Positions 1 to 10,570 of a stretch of 21,070 nucleotides of DNA are shown here, in pieces (within the stretch, counting starts at the first letter, position 1; each line of letters opens with the position of its first letter). The notes beneath the pieces are model-generated. The model did not search any database. It worked only from the letters and a program-made list of their open reading frames with translations, and was not told the DNA's origin. Source of the stretch: Jimgerdemannia flammicorona. Lineage: Eukaryota; Mucoromycota; Endogonomycetes; Endogonales; Endogonaceae. A program made the position numbers and the translations under genes. Location of the stretch: the NCBI GenBank assembly GCA_003990745.1, contig RBNI01001729.1:1-21070 (forward strand). The letters are read 5' to 3'.

Positions 1-4
1 TTAT

Positions 5-17
5 AGTCACTTAGACT
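5..17 (-). other. LINE 3'-terminal mini-hairpin (copy 1)
   Basis: On the minus strand the last bases before the tail read AGTC-TAAGT-GACT-ATAA, a 4-bp stem with a 5-base loop. Copy 2 has the same stem with loop CAAGT at 6665-6677. It may be part of a 3' signal recognised by the reverse transcriptase; that role is inference. Confidence 0.35.
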
Positions 18-34
18 CCATCTTTATTACCTGT

Positions 35-3000
35 CTATGAATAAGTATACAATATCACCACCTACTATCCAATCCCCATAGGGGAGCCCCTCCCCACCCC
101 TTTATGAATAAAGACCACTCTCTCACCAATGACTCCCACTCTCCTACCACTCTGTCCACAGATTTTCTCTACTAAGTAGTATCTCTGACCCCCCTACAGC
201 CCCCAACCAAGCCACCAGTCTGTCAAGGTGTCTTCCATAAGCTCCTGCCACTGTGACAACTGGCTCTCTAAGCTCTGTTACCTCCCATCCTCAAAAACAA
301 ATAGCCAGTAACCGGCCAGCCCAACCCAAATAGCCAATGCCCAACTTAAGATAATCCACTCTTTTCCTATCCCTCCTACCAACTGATCCCTCAAATCCTC
401 CCACCTCTCCCATACTTTATCTCTCCTACGCCTCACTCCTAAGTAGTCTTCGATGACTCACCAAAAGTCTCCCAACACCTTGCACTCTCCTAGCCAATGT
501 TCTGGCATCTGTACAAAGCCCCCTTCCTGCCCTACATTATGGCACTCCTCACAGTTGAAGCAACCCCCTATGATAAGGTGCCCTGAGTGGAAGTTGAGTA
601 TCACATTCCTCCTCAGCATACACCACCAGACTACCCAGTACTTCAGTGGCATCCATTTTCATACTGCGGCACTCCAGATCCAAACACCATGCCAGTCTCA
701 CTCTTCTCCAATTCCAACTCCTTGCCAACCACTAGGCCACAGATCCTGGCCTGGTTCCCTTTGGTATTCTATTCCATCACTAACATCAAACTCAAGTAAA
801 GACATGTCACCCAGCAGTATGCTCTTCCATCCCTACATTGCTGGGCCCCAAGCCTCCTCTCCTTCATTCTCCTGCCAGCGAATACCAATGTGATGTGCCC
901 CCTCTACTATCCCCCACCTGAAACCTTTATATCGCAATTGTACAGTATTCTGAAGTCCAACCAATGTGAGCAGGTCACCAGTTGAGCCTCTCGGTGATGA
1001 CCACCTCTCCCAGACCTTCTGCAGCAGGAGAACCCAACTCTCTCCTCACAACTCTACTGCCCTCTTAAGCCACCATGCTCTCAAGCAGTGCAGTCATTTG
1101 GGAAAGTCCACCAGCCCCAGACCCCCTCTTGCCACCAATAGGGACAAAGTCTCCCAACCAATCTGGCTCTATCTGCCAGCCCAAATCCATCCCTTGGCTA
1201 CCTTCACCAATCTCTTCACCACCCAGGTTGGGAAGTCCAGATGATAAGCCAAATACCACAGCTTCGGCAGCCAATATATATTCAAAATCAAGACTTGTCC
1301 TGCCAGAGAAAAGTGTCTTCCCCCCCAACCCCACAGATCCTCCTCCCAAATTCTAATTCGCTGCTCCCACCAAAGCCTGAACAGAACTGACCCATAGACT
1401 GACAAATAGATGCCCAAGTACCACACTGCCTCACCGGTAGGGGCAATTGTTCCTATAACTTCTCCTCCCACCAGGCCATTGCCTAGCACCATTGTTTCAT
1501 ACTTATACCAATTCAGCTTTGCCCCAGAGTGCTCCTCATACCACTCCACTGTTTTCTTGAGCTTCTTGACATCAGTAATCGACCCCAAACCAACCACCAT
1601 ATCATCTGCAAAGGCCCCAACTTTCTACCCAATGCCATAGATAGAGAGCCCCACTATTCTCTGCCTAATTCTATCCATTAGGGGTTCCAGTGAAAGAGCA
1701 TACAGGATGGGGGACAGTGGGTCCCCCTGGGGCACCCCCCTACTCAGAGGGAAAGCTACCCCTCTATGCCCATTACATGTGAGTGCAGCCCTACTCCCTT
1801 TCAGTGGGCTGATCATTGCTGACCGAAATTGGATCGGAACCCCCATTCTATCCAATACTTTTGCCAGCCAGACTTGTTGCACCTGGTCATAAGCCTTCTC
1901 CTGATCCAAGAAGACTAGCCGCCCATCCAGTCCACAGGCTCTAGCCACTTCAATAACTCCATGTACCCAGGCTGTACCATCTCTAATGAGTCGACTGCCC
2001 ACAAATCCCCTCTGCTTAACACCTACAACTTACTGGACTATCTTTTGTAGCCTCGCGACCACCACCTTAGTCACTAACTTTCTATCCATATTAAGCAACA
2101 TTATCGGCTGCCAGTTCTTTCAATCCTCTCACCTTCCTTTGTTCTTATAAAGCAGCATCACCAGCCCAAGATCCTGCTCCCCCACCCATCTCCCTGTCTG
2201 CAATATAGAGTTACACAATGCCATCAGCTCTCCCATCACACCTGGGACTCCAACCATTTGCTTCCAGAAGTCCCAGGGTAGATCATCCTCCCCAGGTGCT
2301 GTACCTGAGGCTGTCGCGGCAAGAACCTGGTGGATCTCATCCTCCTTTACAGGCATCACCAGATCACCTAGTCCCATAGCTTGTGGTGGGTGCCAATCCT
2401 CTAATATTTGGTCAATAGCAGTAGCATCCACCCCACCCTCCTCCTCACTCCACAAACCACTCTATTACTCCTTCAGTGATTCAAGAATATTCTATACACC
2501 ATGCACTAGTACTCCATCTGAGTCAAGTACCCCTTCCCAACATTGCTGTACTCTTCTTGCTCTAAGGGTCCTTGTGAGAAACTTGGAAGGCCTCTCCCCT
2601 TCCTCCAGCCTCTGCCAATGAAGCCATGCCACTAAGCTTTGCACCCTTGCCTCTTCCTCTTCCTGCAGCACCTGTTGTAGTTCCCCAACCTCCATCTTTG
2701 CCCTCATTACTCTCCAATCTTCCTCTCCCTCTACCATCACCAGTCTTGCCCACTCCTCCAGAAGCCTAGCCAATCTAGTAGAAGCCCAGTACACTCTCTG
2801 CCTTTGCTGCTTCTCTGCCGCCATGCCAGCCTCGCTCCAGTACATCCTGGCCATGTCTTTCAGCCTCATCCACTGAACCCCAATTGAGGCACCTTCCTGC
2901 TGCCAGGTCCCCACCCTCAGCTGAATGTCTTTAGCCCACTCCTCCCACCGGGGCTTATCATCTAACAAGGAGGAATTGAGGCACCAATGTCCAGGCCCAT

Positions 3001-3721
3001 CCCCACTTCCCCCAAAGCACCCCTGTCCCAAAAGGCCCCAGTGATCTGACCATGGACACCATTCCACCTCCAGTGACTTCCAAACATCTCAGCCCCAATA
3101 GTTGGCCATCAGAATCCAGTCAATCCTTGTCCCCAGACCTCCAGCCCAATGTATATATATCCTCTTATCCCCCTAGTACTCCCTACCAGCATCTACCAGT
3201 GCTCCCAATCATTTGACTTCCTCTCACATCACCAGCCCCCCACTCCTGCTCTCAGCATCCCGTCCTCCATCAGTTCTATCCATCTGTATATTCCAAACCA
3301 TATTGAAGTCTCCCCCAAGCATATCCACTCCAGCCTCTGCCAGGATCCCACTCTCTTGGAGACCCTTCACCCAATCTACACACTCCCCCCTTATAGTAGG
3401 GCAGTAATAAGAGCCAACTGTAACTGGCTCCCAGCCTGCCCGAATCCATTCACCCCAGACCAGCCTCTCCTCCCAGCTCCTTACATCTCTTATCTCCCCT
3501 CTGCCTTTCCAAACCAGAATCCTGACCTTGCCATTCCAAATCACCATATCTCTCCATTCCTTTGTCCATTCCATCCTATCAAAGTCATTCTCACACCTGA
3601 CATCCTGCAAGAGAAAGAGATTGGCCTCCAATCCCTTCAGTCAAATAAAAATGTTCCTATGTCTAACAGCACCCTGTAGCCCATTCACATTCAAAGAAAA
3701 AATGTTGGTTGTACTGTTCAT
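35..3721 (-). pseudogene. LINE ORF2: endonuclease / reverse transcriptase / zinc-binding (copy 1, broken)
   Basis: ORF2 of a LINE would nick target DNA and reverse-transcribe the element RNA in place. The start is the ATG at 3721-3719 (MNSTTNIFSLNVNGL). The stop is at 35-37, giving about 1229 codons, one fewer than copy 2. Domains in order: AP-like endonuclease (about 3700-3000; GGDFNMV near 3310, RIDWILM near 3115, SDHWGL near 3045); reverse transcriptase (about 2450-1480; FLDQEKAYDQV near 1900, GVPQGDPLSP near 1725, catalytic FADD near 1605); and a C-terminal zf-RVT-like region (CEECHNVG then HWLGEC, about 560-490). The frame is broken by many stops, including a TAG at 1625-1627 just before FADD and a stop soon after HRNIFI in the endonuclease. 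The catalytic motifs survive but the protein cannot be made. Confidence 0.88.
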
Positions 3722-3751
3722 AATGAAATACTATTTGTTATTAGTCGACCT

Positions 3752-6054
3752 CTACTGCTCTATACTCATCTCCTCCTGTGCCATGTCAAGATTATGTTCT
3801 GCCATCACCTCCTCCTCTTCAGCCCTCTGAGCCTCCAATCCAGCCAACAGCTCATTTATCTCCCCATCTACCTTCTCCTCAAACTCCTCCCAGTACTCAA
3901 TGCACACCTCTTACCAAAGCTGCAATCCATGATGCTTGTTCCAACAGTACTCAGCCCTCTCCCCAGCAACAACCACCATCTCCACCTCCCACTCCTTGTC
4001 TACCTCATACTCTTCCTCCTCCAGATACACTGTGAGAATTTTCACCTTCAGTGCCAACATCACTCCATCCCCCTGCAGAATCCACATCCAGTGCTCATCC
4101 TCCATCACTCGCAAGTCCACCTCCCCCAACTCTTCTGCTGTCAGGTTATTCATCATCCTGTATATCCAAAGTAGGTTCCCCACCTCCTTCCCTCCAGGGG
4201 TCACCAGCCTCCCTCCATCCAGCATTGTAGTGTCAGCTCCAGCACTCGCAGCCTCATCCCACACCTCTGGGACATCCACTAGTTCCTCCTCTCTGGCCAC
4301 CACCACACATCCTCTGTCCATCACCTCTGGAATGCTGAATTTCACCCAATGGGTCTCCCGCATTGTCACATCCTCCACCATCTTGTTTCTGGAAGCCAGG
4401 CCTCACCTGATAAGAGGAGAGGGAGTGGGGGAATCCTCCCAGACCTCATCCCAAACCTCCAAGGTGCCATTAGCATATGGGTCAACAATCTTCACCTCCT
4501 TTGTCTTCTCTGTCTCCTCCCTGGCATTCCCACTCCTCTCACCAGCCCAGACACTCACTTTGGCCCCTTCCACACCTGTCATCTTACTCACATCCTCCTG
4601 TGGTCAGCTCCCCAGTTTAGCCAGCAGATTCTTCTGTCTCTTATACCCCTGAGCCCTCTCCCACTGCACCTTGTCCACTCAAATCCTCTTGCCATCCACC
4701 ACCTCCAGGTGTGTCAACTCTATGAAAGCCTTCCAAGCCTTTGCTTGCTACTCTACAGTACCATCCAATTCTTCCAGTACTTCCAATAAATCCTCTTCCT
4801 CCTCATCACTTCCTTTTACCCTCATTACCTTACACAAGATTGCTCCCCAGACCATCACTGCAGGCCAGTCTCTTGCCTTCCCAGTGGCTTCCTTCTCAGC
4901 CAGCCAAATCCTCACATCCACATCCTCAGTCCTGAGCAAGGTCCCTTCCCAGACCCTGAATCTGATATCCACCACCTCTCCATACTCTGTCATGACATCC
5001 TCAACTCTCTTTCTCATCTCCATTGCCATCACTGTGGGCACTCCTTTCACCAGCAGCTGGACCACTCTCGGATCCCATTTCAAATACCTCACCATCAGAA
5101 TACACACCTCCCCAACCACCAACCCAATCTTCAATGTCTCCTCCAGTGGCTCAGCCTCCTCAAAACCCACCTCCACACCCTCCAGACCCTTCAAAAACTT
5201 CACTGACGCAGCTTCTGCCACCTGCTTAGCAATAAGCCCCAGTACCATTTTCACCATCACTACTAAGCCCTAGAAGCACAGTGTAACCGCGAATGCCGAG
5301 ATCGATTTTTTGAGTAATGGGGCCACCACCAGGCCCATCATACCATCTGCCAAATCCCCTTGTCTTCCAAGCCTCAGTTGCTCAGCCTTGCCAATAGCCA
5401 TCACATCTGGATTTTTTTCCAGATTAGCAGTCCCATTGCCATCAGCAGTCACACTCCCCCTAGCCACTACTCCCCCAGCTCCACTGCCCTCCTTTCCAAG
5501 AGCTGCTCCCCCATGTGCTGCTGCCTTCTCAGTCTCCTTGCCCCTCTTCAGCCATCTCTCCAGCTCTGATGCCTGCTACCTCTCCTTCACCATCTCTGCA
5601 AAGCTTGCTCTCCCCAACCCTTGTTCACCACCAAAACCTCTACCTCTTCCGCATCCTCCTGCCAGCAGCCCCCTCATGCCCTCCCCCAGGCCCAGGCCCC
5701 TCCCCACCTGCTGCCATTCGAAAGTGCTTAGGCCACCCTGCCCAGTACGTACCTCAGATTGCCTGTCAGTCACTATATTGTTAGTCTCTTTTCTCTAAAA
5801 ATGATGTTGTAAGTGCCTTCCAAAGGTTGTGTAACCTGAATGGTACCAGAGAAAGATGGCTCTTGTTTCTTATACTTCTTTGTAAACTCCTTCCAAATAT
5901 CAGATCATTCTTGTACTTTTTCTTTTTCTTTCTCAGATGAGATTATACTTATTGAAGCTAGACTTGTTGAAGCTAGACTTATTGAAGCTATATCTGACAC
6001 TGAGGCTGTTATCATAGTATCCTCTATAGAGAGTGTAAAAGGTACATCTGACAT
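3752..6054 (-). pseudogene. LINE ORF1, RNA-binding/Gag-like (copy 1, broken)
   Basis: ORF1 of this LINE, ending at the TAG 3752-3754, 30 bases before the ORF2 start. The reading is supported by protein-level similarity to copy 2 along its length (EYWEEFEEK vs EYWEDFEEK; LVKGVPTV in both). I place the start at the ATG 6054-6052 (MSDVPFTLS), because a frame with one TGA runs from there into EPSFSGTIQVTQPLEG, which aligns with the 5' end of copy 2; a frameshift near 5773 then leads into the glycine-rich part. Order: Ser-rich N-terminus, Gly-rich linker (about 5760-5450), a conserved block with LLVKGVPTV...RVEDVMTEYGEVVDI (about 5070-4950) that resembles an RRM-like fold, an acidic stretch, then a C-terminal helical tail. 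I see no CCHC knuckle. A CAA/CAG-to-TAA change near 3911 cuts the tail. Confidence 0.7.
5948..5992. repeat. Three 15-bp tandem units
   Basis: Units starting at 5948, 5963 and 5978 read cttattgaagctaga, cttgttgaagctaga and cttattgaagctata. They lie within the N-terminal Ser-rich part of copy 1 ORF1 and keep its frame on the minus strand. Confidence 0.85.
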
Positions 6055-6362
6055 AATTACTTTGAGAGAGAGTATATATATATATTATGAGTTATATTAT
6101 ATATATTTAGAATTACCATATTTAGTTTTAAACTTCAAATCAAATTTTGAATTCAAATTAATTCAAATTGTGACTTGATTCAATTTGAATTAAATTAGAC
6201 TCTAATTCAAATTGATTCAAATTGAATTGGCTCTTAATTTGATTTGACTCAAATTGAATTAGACTTTAATTTAAATTAATTCAAATTGAATTGGCCCTCA
6301 ATTCAATTCAAACTATTTGAATTAAATTGAATTTAGTCTAAATTCAATTTGATTTAATTCAT
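6055..6362. repeat. AT-rich region with 64-bp imperfect tandem repeats
   Basis: No gene seen. A TA/TATA microsatellite (about 6073-6108) is followed by sequence built from variants of aattcaaattgaatt, itself nearly palindromic. Marker words recur with a 64-base period: attgaattgg at 6221 and 6285, and agac at 6197 and 6261. A third, diverged copy seems to run to about 6360. It may be the 5' untranslated region of LINE copy 1 or satellite DNA at the junction with copy 3; I cannot tell which. Confidence 0.7.
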
Positions 6363-6590
6363 TCCAAGCACTAGTCTAGACCTCATTCTACAATACTCTT
6401 CTTCTTTTTAACCTTCTTTGTCTCTAATCTAGCTGGTATCTTAGTGATCACTTCATTATCCTTGACTTTTATCTTTATATTTAATATATATCTCCTGTTA
6501 AAGCTACAATTTATATCATTGTTTCCACTAAAAAACAGTATGCTCTCTAGTTATTATTACTAATTCAGCTTTTCTTATTTCATCAACCTC

Positions 6591-6593
<3 letters not shown>
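6363..6593 (-). mobile_element. LINE copy 3, left fragment (ORF1 C-terminus)
   Basis: This stretch aligns with the 3' end of ORF1 in the other copies: aaagctacaatttatat here against aaagctgcaatccatga in copy 1 (near 3917), and tctctaatctagctggtatctta against gcctccaatccagccaacagctca. Most differences are C-to-T or G-to-A. It continues across copy 2 at 17888, because both sides share the 15-bp duplication and join in the order seen in copy 1 ORF1. It begins abruptly at about 6363, where LINE copy 1 ends. Confidence 0.7.
6579..6593. repeat. Target-site duplication of LINE copy 2 (left)
   Basis: ttcatcaacctcata lies next to the poly-T tract. The matching copy at 17888-17902 reads ttcatcaatctcata, a single C/T difference over 15 bases. 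It brackets copy 2 and marks insertion by target-primed reverse transcription. Confidence 0.82.

Positions 6594-6662
<69 letters not shown>
6594..6662 (-). other. Poly(A) tail of LINE copy 2 (69 T on the plus strand)
   Basis: An uninterrupted run of 69 T separates the left target duplication from the 3' end of copy 2; the last two belong to the conserved ttatagtcac terminus. On the minus strand it is a long pure poly(A) tail. The true length may differ because such runs are hard to sequence. Confidence 0.95.
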
Positions 6663-6664
<2 letters not shown>

Positions 6665-6665
<1 letters not shown>

Positions 6666-6677
6666 GTCACTTGGACT
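6665..6677 (-). other. LINE 3'-terminal mini-hairpin (copy 2)
   Basis: Minus strand AGTC-CAAGT-GACT directly before the tail; the stem is identical to that of copy 1 at 5-17 and only the first loop base differs. Confidence 0.35.
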
Positions 6678-6698
6678 TCTTCCTTTATTAAAACCCAT

Positions 6699-9600
6699 CT
6701 ATCCCATAAAAATACATTGAGCCCATCCCTCATCCAATCCCCCTAGAAGGACCCCCCTCCTCTCCTCTACCCTTACTCGATGAAAAGCCACTTTGTCTAA
6801 CACCATCTCCACTTGCCCACCACTCTGTTCATATATCCTTTCTACCAGACCACGATACCGCCCACCCTCAGGACCCCAACCCACCCACCACCCAGTCAGC
6901 AGATCCCCCATCAACCCCTCTCACCTCAACACCTTCTTCTGTAAACCCATCTATCACCCCTTCTCAAAAACAAAGAGCCAATGACCAGCTAGTCCTACCC
7001 ACACTGCTAACACCTACCCTAATGTGAGCCAACTATTGTCCACACTACCCACTAGCCTAGATTTCAAATCCTCCCAGTGGCCTCTCACACCATCCAGCCT
7101 CCTCTCTATATCTAGCCTATTTCCTACTGCTATCCAAAAGTCTCCCAAAACCTTGCACTCTCCCAACCAATGTTCTGGCATCTGCACAAATTCCCCAACC
7201 TGCCCTACATTATAACACTCCTCACAATCTAAATGGTCACCTTCTACTAGATGTCCTGCACAGAAATTCAACATGATGTTCCTCCGCAACATTCTTCACC
7301 ATATCACCCAGAACTTGGAAGGAAGCCATCTCCACATCTCAGCACTCCATGACCAGACACCTACCCAGTCCCACTCTTCACCAATCCTTACTGCCTGCCA
7401 GCCACTCAGTCAAAGATCCTGGCCAAGATCCTGCTGACACTCCACTCCATCCCCAATATCAAACTCAGTAAGTGGGGCACCCCCCAGAAGCAATCTGTCT
7501 CACTACCACATATTGGGACCCCACATCATCTCCCTCTCATTGCCTCACCAGCATAGTCTAATTTTGTGTGCACCATTCACCACCCCCCACCAGAAGTCCT
7601 TAAACCGCATCTGTCAACTTCCATTCAGCCCCACCAAAGAGAGCAAATCTCCTGAGGACCCTCAAGGGGAGGACCTCATCTTCTATACCTTCTGTAGTAG
7701 TGGTACCCATCCCTCTCCCTGCAGTTCAACAACTCTCTTCAACCACCAGGCTCGTAGGCAGTGCAACCTCTTAGGGAAATCCACAAGGCCCAGTCCTCCC
7801 CTAACCACCAGTGTCACAAGAGTATCCCAACTAATCTGGGACCTCCTCTCTACCCAAATCTAGTCTCTAGCCATCTTTGTCAGCCTCTTTACCACCCAAG
7901 CTGGGAAGTCTAAGTGATAGGCCATATACATAGCTTGGGGAACCAGTAAACATTCAGAATTGACATCCATCCTGCCAGAGAGATATGGTGGCCCCCCCAC
8001 CCTCGAAGGGTCTCTCCCCAAGTGGTCACCCTGTTCTCCCACCACACTTGAGGCAAGACAGACCCATATACAGAGAGGAATATAAATAACACACCACCTC
8101 ACTAGTAGAGACAATTGTTCCAATGACATCCCCACCTACTAGCCTATTCCCTAGCACTATTGTCTCACACTTATGCCAGTTGAGCTTCACTCCAGAGTAC
8201 ACCTCATACCATTCCACTGTCTCTTATAGTGCCTCAACATCTGCCACAGAACCAAGTCCAACTACCATGTCATCAGCAAAGACCCCCACCTTCCACACTA
8301 TACCATATATCAAGAGCCCCACCACCTTCTGGAAAATCCTATTCATCAAAGGTTCTAATGAAAGAGCATAGAGAATAGGTGACAGAGGGTCCCCCTGAGG
8401 AACTCCTCTTCCCAAGGGAAATGCCAGACCTTGGTGATCATTACACATTAGCACTGCCTGGCTGCCCTCCAACAGATTCAATATAGAAGCCCAAAACCAT
8501 GGGGGAATACCAATTCTATCCAGCACCTTGCCCAGTCAAACCCACTGTACATGGTCATAGGCTTTCTCCTAGTCCAAAAAGACCAATCTACCATCCAGTC
8601 CACAAGCCCATGCCCCTTCAATGACACTATGCACCCATGCAGTCCTGTCCCTTATAAGCCTGCCTCTAACAAAGCCCCACTGCTCCTCACCCAGCACCTG
8701 TTGGACAACTTTCTGTAGCCTTGCAACAATCACCTTAGTCACCATCTTCCTGTACATATTGAGAAGCATGATTGGTCTCCAGTTCTTCCAGTCCTCCCTC
8801 CTCTCCTTGTCTTTATACAATAAGGCTACCAGTCCCAAGTCCTACTCTCCAACCCACTCACTATTCAGAAGAATATAGTTGCAGAGGGTAGCCATCTCCC
8901 CTAATATTCCAGAAACCTTTGCCATCTTCTTCCAGAAGTCCCAAGATAACCCATCCTCCCCTGGTGCTGTCTTAAGCTTAGTTGCCACAAGGACTCTCTG
9001 GATCTCCTCCTCTTGGATTGGTAATATTAAGTCACCCAGGCCCTCAACCTGTGGCAGCTCCCACTCCTCCAGTATGTCACCTATTGTCTCTTCATCAGCA
9101 TCCCCTTCTTCCTCACTCCACAGACCCTATCATCTCTCCTTCAAAACTTCCAGGATCTGTTGCATGCCATGTACCATATCCCCCTTGGCATCATAGACTC
9201 CATCCCACCAATGATGCACCCTCCTAGCTTTGAGGAGCCTAGACAAGTACTTAGTAGGCCACTCTCTCTCCTTAAGCCCCTGCCACCTTAGCCTGGCAGC
9301 CATTCCTTACAACTGAGACTCCTCCTCCTCTCTTAATACCTGTTGCAATTCCACTACCTCCAATTTCGCCTGCTCTAACCTCCAATCCTCCACCTCATCA
9401 GAAGCAAGCAAATCAGCCCATTTCATCTGCAATCTCCTCAGCCTATTTGAAGCACACCATATGCACTTCCTCCTCTGTCTCCCAGCCTCTCTACCAGCTC
9501 CTCCTCAATAGACCCTCACAGCTTCCTTCAACCTCATCCAGTGGACACCCACAGACAAACCCTCATGCCTTCAGAGAGGAACCTTTACCTGGATGTCCTC

Positions 9601-10379
9601 CATCTATGAGTCCTACAACCCCTTCTCAGCTAGCAGGGAGGAGTTAAGGCACCAATGTCCAGGTCCATCTCCACTCCCCCCAAACTGCCCCTGCCCTAAC
9701 AGTCCCCAGTGATTAGACCATGGGTACCACTCCACCTCCAAAGTCTTCCAAACATCAGCACCCCAACAGTTGGCTATCAGAATCCAGTCAATCCTTATAC
9801 CTAAGCCATTCACCCAATGTGTATAGACCCTGGTGTTGCCCCACTATGTTCTGCCCCTATCCTCTAAGGAGCTAAGATTCTCCACCTCCTTCCATACATC
9901 CAGACCACCACTTCGCCCACCTGCATTCCTCCCTCCATCTGTTCTATCTAGTCGCAGATCCCGAACCATATTAAAATCACCACCAAGAACATCAACTCCT
10001 TCCTCCAAGAGAATACCTCCCTCCAGTAGCTCCCCAATCCATGCAATCTTCTTGCCCCTAACTGCAGGACAATAGTAGGAGCCAACCCTCACTGAATCCC
10101 ACCCTGGCTAATGCCATTCTCCTCAGACCAAGTGATCACCCCAGCTCCTGATTCCCCTCAAGTCTCCTCTACTCTTTTTCACCAGAATCGCCACTTTGCC
10201 AAACCAAGCAGTAGCCCTACCCCATTTCCTAGTCCACTCCACCTGATCATCCTCATCCTCACACTGTACATCCTGCAGTAAAAAGAGATCAGCCTCCATC
10301 CTTTGAGCTAAGTAAAAATATTCTTATACTACACAGATCCTCATAACCCATTCACATTCAGAGAGAAAATGTTAGTTGT
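6699..10379 (-). pseudogene. LINE ORF2: endonuclease / reverse transcriptase / zinc-binding (copy 2, codons 4 onward, broken)
   Basis: Same protein as copy 1 ORF2, read from 10379 down to a TAG at 6699-6701; the first three codons are displaced to 15757-15749 by the Ngaro insertion. Total about 1230 codons. Visible motifs: endonuclease GGDFNMV (about 9980), RIDWILI (about 9785) and SNHWGL (about 9710), where copy 1 has SDHWGL, so the catalytic Asp of that motif has become Asn by a G-to-A change. The RT keeps GVPQGDPLSP (about 8390) and FADD (about 8275). A zf-RVT-like region CEECYNVG...HWLGEC lies at about 7240-7160. The C-terminus ends with GWAQCIFMG. A stop follows NVNGL in the endonuclease start, and others follow. 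Confidence 0.88.
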
Positions 10380-10550
10380 TGAAGGGATCCCAAAAGAGAT
10401 AGCACGTTAAAGACAAGTCACACTGATTACCTAACTAGGAAATCCCAATTGTATATATATTCGAGACAAATAGTCAACCCCTATCACTGTCACTTTCACT
10501 TTGCTTATGCTGTCACTTCAAACACATAGATACTACTTCACAATTTCACA
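10380..10550 (+). repeat. Ngaro A1 terminal repeat
   Basis: 171 bp, from tgaagggatccc to ttcaca, matching A2 at 15398-15568 without gaps. By eye I count 17 differences, all transitions. It forms the left end and probably holds the promoter; a TATA-like gtatatatatt lies near 10451-10461. Confidence 0.93.
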
Positions 10551-10570
10551 GACTTTACTTACTAATATAT

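Larger units (their letters stand above)
1..6362 (-). mobile_element. LINE copy 1 (L1/Tx1-like non-LTR retrotransposon), decayed
   Basis: A two-ORF non-LTR retrotransposon read on the minus strand. ORF2 (35-3721) lies downstream of ORF1 (3752-6054), with a short spacer. The first bases of the window (ttatagtcacttagactcc) match the bases immediately after the poly-T of copy 2 at 6663, so position 1 is the element's 3' end and its poly(A) tail should lie just outside. The 5' boundary is set near 6362, where sequence homologous to the C-terminus of ORF1 of another copy (copy 3) begins. Stops and frameshifts are scattered through both ORFs. The repeat-rich stretch 6055-6362 is assigned here only because it lies between ORF1 and copy 3. 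Confidence 0.85.

Noticed and set aside
453..5798. Many plus-strand frames of 60-240 codons across LINE copy 1
   Set aside because: They are antisense shadows of the LINE ORFs: Ser/Pro/Leu-rich, no motifs, while the minus strand shows RT, endonuclease and ORF1 similarity to copy 2.
5840..6178. Plus-strand 112-codon frame with repeated EARLV units
   Set aside because: The units come from the 15-bp tandem repeat, and the minus strand in the same place matches the N-terminal part of copy 2 ORF1.
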